In this document: in pieces, positions 1 to 13,000 of the stretch
Numbering within the stretch: position 1 is the stretch's first letter
Layout: every line of letters starts with the position of its first letter
Assembly (NCBI GenBank): GCA_005408345.1
Contig: SEMN01000180.1
Coordinates: 682,001 to 746,000, forward strand
From: Macquaria australasica
Lineage: Eukaryota > Chordata > Actinopteri > Centrarchiformes > Percichthyidae
DNA: 64,000 nt
Direction of reading: 5' to 3'
Made by a program: the position numbers and the translations under genes
The notes under the pieces: generated by a model
Databases searched by the model: none
Told to the model about the DNA's origin: nothing
What the model saw: the letters and a program-made list of their open reading frames with translations, nothing else

Positions 1-910
1 TGGGGCTATAAAGGAAAGGGGTGGCTCCTCTGTAATGCACAGGAAAAACTTAAACAAACATTTAAGTTTCTAAAGCTGAGCAATTTGTGCTACTTTTTTA
101 TTTTAGCTCTTATTATTTTTTAGATGGAAATTGAGCTTGGTTCAATATTTCCAACCTGCCCCAGTGATCCAGTTCAGCTATAGGCATAGCATTAGTTGTA
201 CAATACTAACATGCAATCAATAGTAAAGATAGGTTACATGTTTTAGCAGTGCTATTGAGTTCATATTTCTTTGCAGAAATATTTAATCATCTGCTATCAC
301 CATAATAATTGTAGTCAATTTTTGTTTGCTAACATCAATTTTGTCTTGTCTTCAAAAAGTTGTATATGACTATATTTTCATAAATAAATCATGTTTTTTT
401 GTCAACAAAATTAACAGTAATCCTGTTTAGAAATCCAAGGTTACAAGAGACTACATGCAATCTCATTACAAAATATTGCATAACCTCCATATATCTTCCC
501 CTAATTTTATCTTGCAGCTCAACTTCTTTAGACTGAGTCGTTCAATATGGACAAGCACATACCATTTATTTTGGGTATGAGCCCTGTCATACAACAGCGC
601 TGAAGAGTTAATTTCCATTTCAGACATATATGTTCCAAAAGTTGGTTTAGTGGTAGAAGAGAATCCTGTAAAGACCATAACATCTGTAGTACTGATGGAG
701 CACATGTGGTGTTGTAATAATTGTGTAAATGCTTAGAAGTAGCTAGAATTTGAAAGGGTATGTAAAACCTATTTACTATGATTTGGTTAAAATCTTTTCT
801 TTGTTTCTCACAGCAGTACTGTATGATAATTGTGTAAACCAATCTTATGTGACATAAATGTTTCAATTATGTTTTTAAATTACATCTATTATGATTTTCT
901 CATCTCCAGC
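1..910 (+). other. Intron DNA upstream of the first rhbdf2 coding exon
   Basis: AT-rich sequence ending in a splice acceptor at 909-910. No coding exon, TATA box or CpG island is visible, so I read it as the 3' part of a 5' UTR intron. Short open stretches on the minus strand (466-866) match nothing I recognise. Confidence 0.6.
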
Positions 911-1059
911 ACTCTGACAGGATGGCATCACAGGGGGCGGGGGAGCCTCCTCCAAACAGAGGTCAATCAGATAGCCGTCTAAAGAGCAAGAAGCCGCCCA
1001 GCCTTGTAATAGCCATCCCTCCACCTGAGGAGATGATGTCCCATGACCCTGCAAAACAG
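911..1059 (+). CDS. rhbdf2: rhbdf2 coding exon 1 with 12 nt of 5' UTR
   Basis: Acceptor CAG ends at 910 after a T-rich tract, then 12 nt of leader and ATG at 922. It encodes residues 1-46, including the conserved KKPPSLVIAIPPPE stretch, and ends in phase 0 at a GTAGGC donor. Because the exon begins at an acceptor, a non-coding first exon and the promoter must lie upstream of the window. Confidence 0.9.
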
Positions 1060-4000
1060 GTAGGCTGACCGTTTTGTTCTGACACTGTCTTTTACTGCTT
1101 GGCCTCTTGAGGCAGATTGTCACTTAGAAGAAGTGTTATCACAATCACTAACCACTTCCTCTTATAGTGCTGGTGTTAATCAAGTTCCCATGCATGTTGA
1201 ATTAATACGTTTTTCTATCTCTATTATACTAGATAATATTTACTGTCAGAAATCTTTAATTAGCAACAAGATCATTTACATTGATCTCCCTAAAGAGCAG
1301 GGAAATAGCTTGATGCTAACCATGAATGCAGTAAAGTTCACAGTTTTTCTGTTGCAATGACTGTCTTTACCTCTTAAACTGGTTGACATTTAACCTAACC
1401 AAAACATCAGCCTTTTGTTCAAACTCTAATTGTTGGAAAGAATGAAGGAAACATCAATTAAGAAACAAAGTAATAATCAAAAGTTATCTGCACGCTTTTC
1501 TTTTACCTCTGTAAGATTGTTTGGCTTATGGCTATGATTTAGTGGTTGTACAGTAACCACTAATTCATAGCCATTTAAACAGTCTTGCTATTGTTAAACA
1601 AGTAATTCTAAAACTATTAGCAAATTGATCAATTAGTCAGTCACTTGAAAATTTATCTGACCTTTTTTCTTTTAATTTTGTTTTTAAGTTTTTCAAAAGC
1701 AAAAGTACCCTCATTCCTCCCCAAATACAAAGCAATCCACAGCAGAGAGTGGGTTTGTATATGATACCCTCCTTTTCACATAGATCAAACAAAGTTACTA
1801 TATATAAAGTCGATAAAGTAAATGCTTTCAACACACAAAATAAAGTAAAGTAAAATGGAGCAAAAAAAATTACCTATGAAACATCATGAATGCTCCTCAT
1901 CATGTGAACTTCAGTTCATTCAAAGAAAGCACATTCAGAGGTAGGCATCTAAAAAGGCATTGTGTTAGTCAAGAGTACAGAGAGTGTAAAGCCTGATATA
2001 GTCTGTATCACATGTATGATAAATGTCATTTTTGGTATGTCTCAGAGGTCTAAAAAACATGACCTTACCATATTTTTAGTATGTGGCTCAAAATTGAGGT
2101 TCAACTCAGCAGGGGTAACAGGAACTTCAGTCTCTTTTGGGGGGACAAAGCTTTTGATATTCCCTGACATGCTCACAGCATTTAATGCAAGCCATTTAGT
2201 TCACTTGGGTTGATGGACTCTTTGGAAGGAAATGCCATGCCTGTTAATCATTTGAAACAGAGTTAGAATATACGTGGGTGGGAAGGGGAAAAAAAGACTT
2301 GCAGCAGTACTTTATTTTTAAAAAGGCATTAAAACCTGTTAATGAATTTGCCATTTGCTCGGGCAGGGAGGCATTTTGGACAGCTGTCTTGCAGTTTTTG
2401 GGCACAAGGCCATACATTTTCTCCCTGTGGGCCCCATGCTTAGAACACAAACGATGACATTTCAGCTACACAAAGTAGAAGGTAGTCAGAGTTTAATTGA
2501 GCATGCTACAGTTAAACTGTTCCTAAAGAGCAACTAGTGTAATAAACATGTAAATATAGTGTGAACTCATGCATGTACTGTAGCTCTGTTGTTACAACAG
2601 GGTAAAGAAGCAGAAAGGGGCCCCCACATTCAGGCTACTAACTGTGGTACTTCCATTACTAAGACAAGTTTAAATAAAACTAAATTTGGTAATGCTTTGC
2701 TACATCATGTTCTGTAGTTATTACTCAAACAACTACATGCAGATTTGAAAACTTGAGTTCTTGTCATAGCACATTCAATTTAGATTTTTATGATCTGTAA
2801 AACTTACGCATCAAAGAGTAAGGTTAGGAAATTTGCTGGGTCTTATTCTGTGCGTGAGTTATGGTCCGCGGCCACATTTAGAGGAGGAGCTGCTATATGT
2901 AGTTGTGTTGTATGCATGCATGATATAACACTATATCCCACAAATTGCATCACATTGATTACTGCATATGTTCAAGAACTATTATCATTAATTGTAGTAT
3001 TTATAGTGTAATAATGGCTTTCATTATTACACACAATTCACCTGTGATTTACTGATGCTAAGATTGTTAATCTAGGCTCTTTTCTATCAAGCCCATAGAG
3101 AGATTTAAGTACACAAGTCCTGGATAAAGTGTCAGAGATCGTAGAATTTATATGTGCAGCTGTTGTTTTTCTCTTATAACGGCTCTATGGTGGCAGAAAC
3201 AGAGACAGTGTTTCCCCCTATCTCGACAAGTTCAACCACAACCTGAACATATGGCTCACTTACAGCTGACTTCGAGCCCCGTTAACTCTCAGAATGACAA
3301 GACAATTAGCCTCACCCACTGCAGACTCACTGCAGGTTAAGATAATGGACTCTCAGAGGAATCACTGCACCCCACATAACAGAAGAAGACTATAAACAGC
3401 CAAGGAGTGTTCTTTTGGCCCTTTAAGTAATACCCGACCATACAAAATATCGACTGAACACACTTTTGTCCACATTAAATGTGCACTTAATCCAAATCTC
3501 TCAATACTTGGATATAGTCTTGCCACTGATCATGAGTATTGTAGTCATTACAATAATTACCTAATTACTTTCTTAACAGTCTTATAATTTAATAGTAATT
3601 TAATCTGAGGTGTTCTCCACATTCCTGAGTGTCCTGCAATAATTCATTATGTTTTATTCTGCCAATTAGCCAGTAAAGTACTGTAGACCTTCATATTTAT
3701 CCAGGTCTGTATGTATTATCCTTCTAGTTTATCATGTCTTATCTGCCTTGTTGCTGCTGCTGCTGCTGCTGCTGATTTATTTAACTGATTGTAATATTCC
3801 TTCAACTGTAATTCAGTTTCCCACTCTGTGTAGGCACTACTGTAACATTCTCCTTTCCTCTGGTCAGCCACTACGACCGTCTCTGAAGAAAAGCGCAAGT
3901 GGGCAAGCCACCGGTTCTGTGTCAGAAAGCATCAGTGGAGCCGGAGATGGACGCTTCTCAGTCAGAGACAGAAGGGCAAAGTTTAGCAGACAAACGTCGC

Positions 4001-7000
4001 TCTCGCAAAGCATCCGCAGGTAAGATGAAGAGTTTGCTGTTTGAGTCATGTTTAGTATTTTAGTTCATGTTGCTCAACATTCAGGTTGCTAGTCAGAGTC
4101 AAGTCTGATAATGTTTAGTTAGAGACCTACAATGGATACATAAATAGTGAGCAAGGTAATGAACCCATGAAAAGTGCTGTTCCCCACAGGTCATTCACCA
4201 AAATATGTCCTCTTCAGGATCTAACTAATGAGACAACAGACAATTATTTTGTCAGCATTCATCAGCAACATATCCCAAGAGTCTCATGGTTGAACATAGA
4301 GATAAAAATTGCAGTAGGTATAATGCCTGATGTACAGTATTTAACTGTGTGTAATGTTTGGCGTTGTATTTGGCTATGTATTGCAGAATTCCTTCTGTCA
4401 AACTTTAAAACAGCCCTTTTATAGTACAATGAAATTCAGTCAAAGTGTGTCACTGTCAGTCACATTTTGTAATTTTGATGTCAAAATCTAACAGAATTAG
4501 ATAAGGTAAAACTTTCTCCATTTGTTTTTGTTTGTTGTTTATGTGGCTTTTAATAAAGCAGGTGCTCATGAACAGCTGCTGTTTAAAAGTTTGGCATTGT
4601 TCACCAGTTTGACATCTGGTAGCTGAACTGCAATTCACCACCGTTGTGTTCAGCTCTTTGCCGTCTATCATAGCACAATTTCTCACATTGTTAATAAGTT
4701 ACCAGAAGAACTGCTGCACAAATTATTCAAATGTTCTCTTCCTGTGTTACCTTAACATCACTTGCCCTTGCTGTTTGACTCTGTATTATGTGATACTGAA
4801 GCCACCCTCTTTCTGTATCTCTAGGAACACAGCCCAGTGGTTTGGGGTAGGGGAAGACTGTGAGACCAAGCAGCAGGTATGGCACAGAAAGAGCCTGCGC
4901 CACTGCAGTCAGCGCTATGGCAAGCTGAAGGCCCAGTACAGAGAGCCTGAGACGGCCACCAGCATCGACCAGGGCCTGGACTCACCAGCCGCACACAAGA
5001 TGCCCAAGGTATTCTACTGCCATAGAGACATACGATCACTGTGTGCCTTAACCTACACACTCTAATCGAGTTCACATACTGATTGATTTTTTTTTTTCCA
5101 ACATAATTTGTTATATCCTGATCCTCTTGCATGAATAGACCAAAATATGCTGCCATGGCAATAAGTTACACAGACAGCAAAAACAAACAGGATGAGACAC
5201 AGCAGGCTCTATGTCATGGGGTCTGTCCACTGAGAATTCCCATTTCCACTCAATTTCACAACCAGCCAACAAGTAATAACTCTTTTTCCACCTGTATGAC
5301 ATTTAACATTATGATACTGAGAGACTTCTTTGGAAGCACAAAAATAAATGCTAAGAAATTGTGAGGAGAGAGGGAAAAATGTGTCTGGCTTTAATAAAAT
5401 AGAGGGCTGTGCGGTGACAGACGTGGACCATCTGTGCCCCAGATGAATCACTGTTCAGTCCGTGTCAGACAGCTCTGTTCATCTACTCATCATCCAATAT
5501 TTCGTTTTTCTTTTGTTCTCTATTTTATGCCAACTCTCACTTGCTTTTTGGATTCTGCATCTATTCGCTCTTGCAATCTGGAAGGCCAGTGATAAACATT
5601 TCCATCTAGCAGCATTGTTTTTTTCCTCTTAGCCCTGTAAAGTGTCAGCCCTGTAAACTGAGTAAGGCTTAAAGGTGAGCTATCATTTCACAAGTTTATG
5701 TTAATGTCATGGTATAACTCAAATGTATATGTCAGGTTGACCCTAATCTCTGTTTTTGGTAGATTGTGGATCCCCTTGCAAGGGGGCGAGCCTTCCGTTG
5801 CCCAGATGAGATGGACGGTCGCTCCCCCAGGACGCCCCAACCCACTCAGGCGGGTCCCATTACCCCGGGTGTCACCTCACTCAGCTCCTTCACCAGCCAG
5901 CGCTCCGGGTACAGCCGCTTCCCCAGGCGTAAGAGGGAGTCTGTCGCCCGCATGAGCATCCGAGCTGCATCCAACCTGCTGAGGGTGGGTGGGGTACCAG
6001 AAAACCTCTTTGTGTGTTATGATATGACATTCCAGACAGGAAAGGGATGGTTGATTTACTTATTGTTTGCATTAGATAGGTGATTTAAGTTTTTTTTCTC
6101 CAAAGCAACCACAACTTTCATTCACAATTGTGTTAATTTTGCTATTTTATCCAGTTAACAAATCTCTGAAATCTGTATCTGGAGTTTATGGTGTGGGATG
6201 GGAGTCAGATTTGAAAAACATGAGCACAGTGATCGTGAAGTAACCTCACATTCCACATTCTAAAATATAGACTCTGTCATATGCTCTTGTTGACTTAATA
6301 AGCAAAATTAATACAAATGTGAAAAGTAAATATTTATATTAAAATGCAAATCGAGTACAATAAGCCCAGGTGACACAAAGAATGTATATACTTTTGCATA
6401 CGCATTTGTCATTGACTTCAATTTTCTAAATATATTCTATTACTTTTGGTGTTATAGGAAAAAAATGTGCAGATGCCAGACACATAATTTGAAATACATT
6501 TTCTAATATTATCATTTTGTAGTGCAACAATATTGTGTAAAGAACCCGAGGGGTATCCAGACTTTTGCATAGTGCAGCTTGTTCACACCTTTACTCAGTT
6601 TAGACACAACCTCAGCAAACAGTAATATAATAAAACTAACTATTACAGAATAACATCTTTAAGGGTTGGAAGCTCTTCAGTGTTGTTATGGAAAGTTAAG
6701 GAAAATTCCCTGTGCTATGAGTGCATAATATACCTTTAATATTTTTATTGTTACTTTATTTCTAAGTAGAGCAGAGCTGATCTAATACACATTATGCATG
6801 TGTAAAATAACTTATTATGTGGTGTGTGTTGTTCAGGGTCGTAGCGGCTTGGCAGGCTCCCAGACAGGTCGCAGTTTCCCCAAGAGGAGCTTTGCCAGGC
6901 CCAGCTGGATGGATGAGGACACCGTGGACTCCGCAGACACGTCCGAGTCACTCTTCTTCAGCAAGGTCAGCAGCCACTCTCTCTATCCCCCCTGTTAGTG

Positions 7001-10000
7001 CCTTGGCAGCAAACTCTCTCTTTGCTTCAACTTTCTTTAGCAGTTTTTCTATCTTACTTCCTTTTCCTTCCTGCGTATGTCAGCAGTCACACATCTTTAT
7101 CACTGTATTCTACTTTCACTGCTTATCTGCTTCTCTTACCAGCCTCCTTTCTTCAGCAACCACTATCTTCAACTTTCATTATCCTTCTTTCCTTCCTTTC
7201 TCTTCTTTGAACAATTGCAGTATGTTGAGATGCACATCTGCAGCCAGGTCAGCAACTGTGCCATCTATACTGTGGTATATGCATTCACCTCTCTTTTATT
7301 CCTCTCATATCACCACCCATCGTCATGTCAGTCAGCAAGGGCTGTCTCCTTTTTCTTATCTCTTGTCACAACTTTCAACTTTCTTTCCCTTTTAGTAGAT
7401 TTAAAAAGTTTCTCTCTAGACTTCCCCTTCTCTCTTCCTTCTCATCTCTCCTGCTTGGTCTGACCATTACCTCATAGTTAGTTGCTGCTTGAAAGAGGCT
7501 GCAACATGGAGGTGAGAGGTTGAACATCCATATCTAATAAGTATATATTTGTCAAACCTACTATAACCTCTTATATGTCAAATCTATTAAAATATAGGAA
7601 TGTTTGACAGGCTCAGAAACTGCTCATCATCTTAGGTGTCTCATCTCAGGACCTATTGTCTAAACACATATGAGACCTGGCTGCCAATTAATAGCTGATC
7701 TCCATTTCTTTCTTCCTGTACGTCCTCTTCCTCTGTGACCTCCATTACCTCTCCTGCATAGGTTGATGCCCATGATGAGTTGTACTCTATGGCTGATGAC
7801 GTATTTGAATCGCCTCCCATTTCTGCGTGTGCTGTTCCCAGCGAGCAGCCTGACCAGAAGTTCCCAAGCCTGTGAGTAAATATACAACCAAAAACACCTC
7901 TAGAAAGTCACTGAACTGGAGACACTGACACGCCTATAGTTCTCAGTGCTATACTGTATATAAATGTTCAATAATCCTTATTTTACCACACACAAAAGAC
8001 GTGTTCCAGCTATTAATGATCAAAAACTCAGCAAAAATATGGCATAAATCGGAACATTGGTTCTTTAAAATGTGATGGCTGTTTAGTTTAAGGGCTGCCA
8101 AACAGGCATGGCTGTTGGAAGTCAATAAAACCTCTGTATGTAAACTGTAACAAAAGCAGAATTGACAAGTTATGTTGACATCATTTAAGTTTTCTCTATT
8201 TTCTTGTGATATTTATTTATTGGATTTCATATACAAGCATTTCATTTGTACACCTTAATTTTCTTCTGAGTTATATGTCTAAACCCCAACTTTTTGCCCC
8301 CTCCACAACTCTTGCCTCGCCCCCTCGTTCTCATTCCTTTAATCATTTCCCTCTCCCTTTCTAACTATCTACCTTTCTCCCAACCCCAGTAAGGATGTAT
8401 CTCGAACGCCCAGGACACCAACAGTAGTGCCCGAAAAGAGCCATCCTCGTCGGGGTGGTCGCATCGCCTCCAAAGTTAAGCACTTTGCATTTGACAAACA
8501 AAAGCGTCAGTACGGCATGGGCGTCGTGGGGAAGTGGCTGAACCGACACTACCGACGTAGTCTCAGCAGCAACATCCAGAAGCAGCTGGACGACTTCCAC
8601 AGCCACAGGTTGGGAATGAGTAGATGCTTATGTGCACGGACATACTAGTGGATTATTCACAGACTTAAAATGAAATCAGCTACGTCATTGTTTTGTTTTT
8701 GTTTTTGTTTTGTTTTTTGAGGCAGTTTTTAACAGTAAATGTGACATGAAACCTCTGGGGAGAAGGTGGGCGGTTGTATACAAGTTATAGTAATCTTTAG
8801 AGCAGTAACAGGAGTTTTAGGCAGATTTATTTGACTAAAGACATTTTTCTTCCCTGTAATGACACCATGACTGACAGTATGTATTGGCTAGTCATGATTT
8901 TCACCTGTTTTACCTGATTTATAGTGGTTTTCTGTTCTGTGCTGTGTTTTTTTAGGCCCTACTTTACCTACTGGATCACGTTTGTCCATATAGTAATCAC
9001 TTTGCTGTCCTGTTGTACATATGGTTTTGCCCCTGTGGGGTTTGCACAGCATTCTACATCTGAACTGGTGAGTGAAGCTCAAAACTTATAGATTTACTGT
9101 GAAATACTGACTTAATTTGAATTTTTTGACATGGTTGCATTGGTTGCATTTCAGCATATTTACTACCAACAGGACATAAACATCCTGCTATCTGTAGTGC
9201 CAAAACAACTGGTTATTGCTTTTTGTGAAACTGAGCATTGAAACTAGGAATCTATGCTATTTAGATGCACTTACATAATCTGCTCAGTCAATACAAGGCT
9301 GAAAGCATTAAATATTGTATATATTATCCTAGCAAACACTATTCATCAAACAAAAAGATGCATTTAAGGGACAAAATGTATTTATTTAAATTATCCTTCA
9401 CTCAGAAATCACACATGAACATTGAACAATAAGCTTAAAGTGTTTTGGTACTTTTGTCATGTTAAACATTTAGCAGATCCGTTGTCAACTGTGTCACTCT
9501 GTCGCCCTCTGTAGGTGCTGAAGAACAAAGGAATTTATGAGAGTGTCAAGTATATCCAACAGGAGAACTTCTGGGTTGGTCCCAGCTCTGTGAGTCTCTC
9601 CCTGGTCTCAGTTTAGCTGCTGTATTACACTGTATGTTTTTCACTATCAACCTAGATGAACACTCACATTAGATGTTTGTCTTGATGTATAAAATTGAAG
9701 AGAACTGTTCCCTAAAATTATGGGCACCAATCCTAAAACAAACAGAACCAGATTATAAAATACTGTCATAGATAAATAAGGGATATTTACTTTCTTCTAC
9801 AATTTCACAGTCTGTGGTATCATTGGGTGCTACCATACACGTTTTGCCTTGTTTGGTGCAAGGTTACACCCTCATTCGTTTGTGTCTTTCTCACTTTCTC
9901 ACTTGCTGGATTTCCTGTCACATACTGTAACTCTCACCAAGCTTTCCCCTTACCCCACACTGTTTAATCTGGGACTCTTTGCTAAGTCTAGTAAAGTATT

Positions 10001-13000
10001 TCCCTAAAAATGTCAAACAGATTATTTTTGTTCCCCGCATTAAATTTATTTTCAAGTGTCAAGAGGTTTGTGTATTTTCTGGAAAAGAAAAGAACAGCCA
10101 TGTCTGGCTGCATGACAGAGAAACTTAATCTACATCCAGAAATAATGTATGTATTGAATGGATTTTGAGTTTTTCTGTTCTGTAGATCACATTCCCATGT
10201 GTGGGTTGCCATGTTATGTGTATCTTTATGATAATTTCCTCCACTTTTCAGGAGGACCTGATCCACCTGGGGGCCAAGTTCTCACCGTGCATCCGTCAGG
10301 ACAGTCAGATAGTCAGTCTGATCCAAAAGGCCAAAGACCTGGAGAGAGAGTCTGGCTGCTGCGTTCAGAATGACAACTCTGGATGTGTGCAGACCCACAT
10401 CTCCGACTGCTCTGTGAGTGCTTTATCCTGCACCTTCATATGTGGCTTATTAGAGAGGTCAAGCAAAGACACATTCAGTGAACATGCACAAGACATTGCA
10501 ATTGAAAATCTCAAAAAGGAATTCAACATGCTTAAGTTACACACACCTATAGCCACAGACTAGAAACAGCATACACTCCTAAACACAAACTCATATGTGA
10601 GCTTATAACCTGTAAGCATATAATCACCATTCTTTATGTAATTCCCCACAGTTTTGCCATTAATTTCATTTGTCACCACAATGCTTTCTCTGTGCTTTAA
10701 AGCTTTGTCTCATATATACACAGACCTGAATCACTGAAATGCAAACTAAGAGTAAAAGTAAATGCAACAAGACTGTAACAAATCACATTTCTCAAGTTGC
10801 TTGTGGGAAAAGATATCTTGTTGGGTAGATTAACATTTCTCAAGATTTAAGTTGTGAACCGTGATTTCCATATTTGTTGTGAGTGTTCAAGATGCCGCAA
10901 CATGGATATACACAACGATTACTATTCTGTTTATTATTTAATTCCCTTGTGATTCTATGAAATAAATACTAAACTTGAATACTAATATAACTATATGCAG
11001 GAGACGCTGGCCACCTTTATTAAATGGAACAATGAACAGGCGGACATCCACAGGTCCTCTGGTTCTGTCTGTCACCAGGATCCCAGGTGAGAATATGTGT
11101 GACATGTAGAACACTAAAAAACAATAAAAATCCAGTAAGTTGTCCTTGTTGATCTGTAGTTGAATTAACTGTCAACATTTGCTTGGCATTTTGGGTGAAA
11201 TCTTTTCAAATCTTTTTTTGTCCTCCTGTGTTGCATGTTGTGACCAGAGTGTGTGAAGAGCCTGCCTCTGCAGAGCCTCACACATGGCCAGATGACATCA
11301 CCCACTGGCCGGTGAGGGGAACACTGCTACTAACTTGGAAATTAATTTTCTACACTAGCGTCCACTTCTCCATTTAAACAAAATATTTTTTTCTATGCTA
11401 CTCTCTGTTTACAACAGTTAATAAGATAAAGGCAAAGATTATTGCACAGTATGTTTGTGTAATGTCTCAATACACTTCTCCAGGTGTGTACGTATCCCAA
11501 GAAGTGGAACCACACAGGCTACAGACACATGGACTGTAACATCAAGGGACGGCCTTGCTGCATAGGAACTAAGGGCAGGTGAGACACATGGGCGGATGTA
11601 CTTTCTGCTGTGTGTTGTTTAGTGGCTTCAAGGCCTGCAGATATCACCTTGATCTCCTTCAATCAGGTGCTTGCTGAACTGCCATTTCATAGTTAGGTCA
11701 TTCATCTGGAGAAAATTTTAATTGCATTTTGCTTGTCCCTCCTGTAGATGTGAGATCACGACCAGAGAGTATTGCTCTTTCATGCATGGTTACTTCCATG
11801 AGGATGCCACACTCTGCTCACAGGTAGTGTGTGTGTGTGCATGTTTTGTGTGTGTGTGTGTGTCTGTTGCTGTGTTATTATATTTCCAAACCCATTCACT
11901 GCTCTTGCGCAGGTCCACTGTCTGGATGATGTGTGCGGCTTGCTGCCCTTCCTCAACCCTGATGTTCCTGACCAGTTCTACCGTCTCTGGCTCTCTCTCT
12001 TCCTCCATGCTGGGTACAAACATTTAATTTCTCTTCAAGTGAACATTTTTAAACAAATTTAGATGGGGTCTCTTAATTTTATTATTTTTTTCTTTACTTT
12101 TGCTTGTTTGTTTTCTGGCACAGTTTAAACATCTCGCCATAAACGAACTGTTTCATCTGAGTCAGCCAACTGCAAAAGTAACACTTCATAACTACTAAAT
12201 AGCATTGAGAGAATGTTTAATATGCGGTGACAAAGTGTTAAGCTTGTCTACTTTTCACCCTAACCCTAACCCTAAGACCAAGGAAGCTTAAAAAAATGCA
12301 TATTTTACATAATGTGTGTGTGTGTGTGTGTGTGTAGGCTGTTACACTGCTTGGTGTCGGTGGTGTTCCAGATGACCATACTGAGAGACCTGGAGAAGCT
12401 GGCAGGTTGGGTCCGCATCTCCATCATTTATATCCTCAGTGGTATCACTGGAAACCTCGCCTCTGCCCTGTTCCTGCCCTACAGAGCTGAGGTGAGTTCT
12501 TCACATGAACACATGCATGCATGGACATACACACAAACAAATGAAGTGCACACATATAGACTGTAAAAACCTTTGGCCTTATTGGGCATACATGTTGGAG
12601 CAGGATGAATTAGTAAGATGACATCAGCAGATGGAGTTGGGGTGGCTTCACTTGGCTGTTAGTGAGTAACAGCCAATAACATCAGCTCCTCTTGCCATGT
12701 CGAAATGTAGTACAGTGTCCTTTTTTCTAAATGTTCCTTCTTTTTTTTTTTTTCTTTTTTTTTTTTTACCTATGTGTGTGTTTACAAAAGTAAACCAAAA
12801 GGTTACATTCAGTTACGTAGACATATCTGAGTGTGTTTTCAAGTGTACAGTAAGGCCCCAATAGTAAATACTATTGGGAAAGTCTGTTTAATCTATTAAC
12901 ATGATTGCCAAAACTGACAGCTTCACATAATAAGACTTCTTACACAAAAAAACAACATTATTTTGATTGTAGAAATAGTTTTGGAAAATTTGATCAAAGG

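Larger units (their letters stand above)
4020..12337 (+). other. rhbdf2 introns 2-15 between the listed exons
   Basis: Fourteen introns of about 90 to 850 bp. Contents seen are a pyrimidine-rich stretch at about 6975-7210, GT repeats at 11827-11863 and 12313-12335, and a short telomere-like tract at 12258-12275. Otherwise AT-rich intron with no RNA gene or nested gene that I can support. Confidence 0.7.

Noticed and set aside
1..40. CTATAAAGG near the window start as a TATA promoter for rhbdf2
   Set aside because: The first coding exon begins at a splice acceptor at 910, and no donor could be placed with confidence between 40 and 900. More likely intron sequence.
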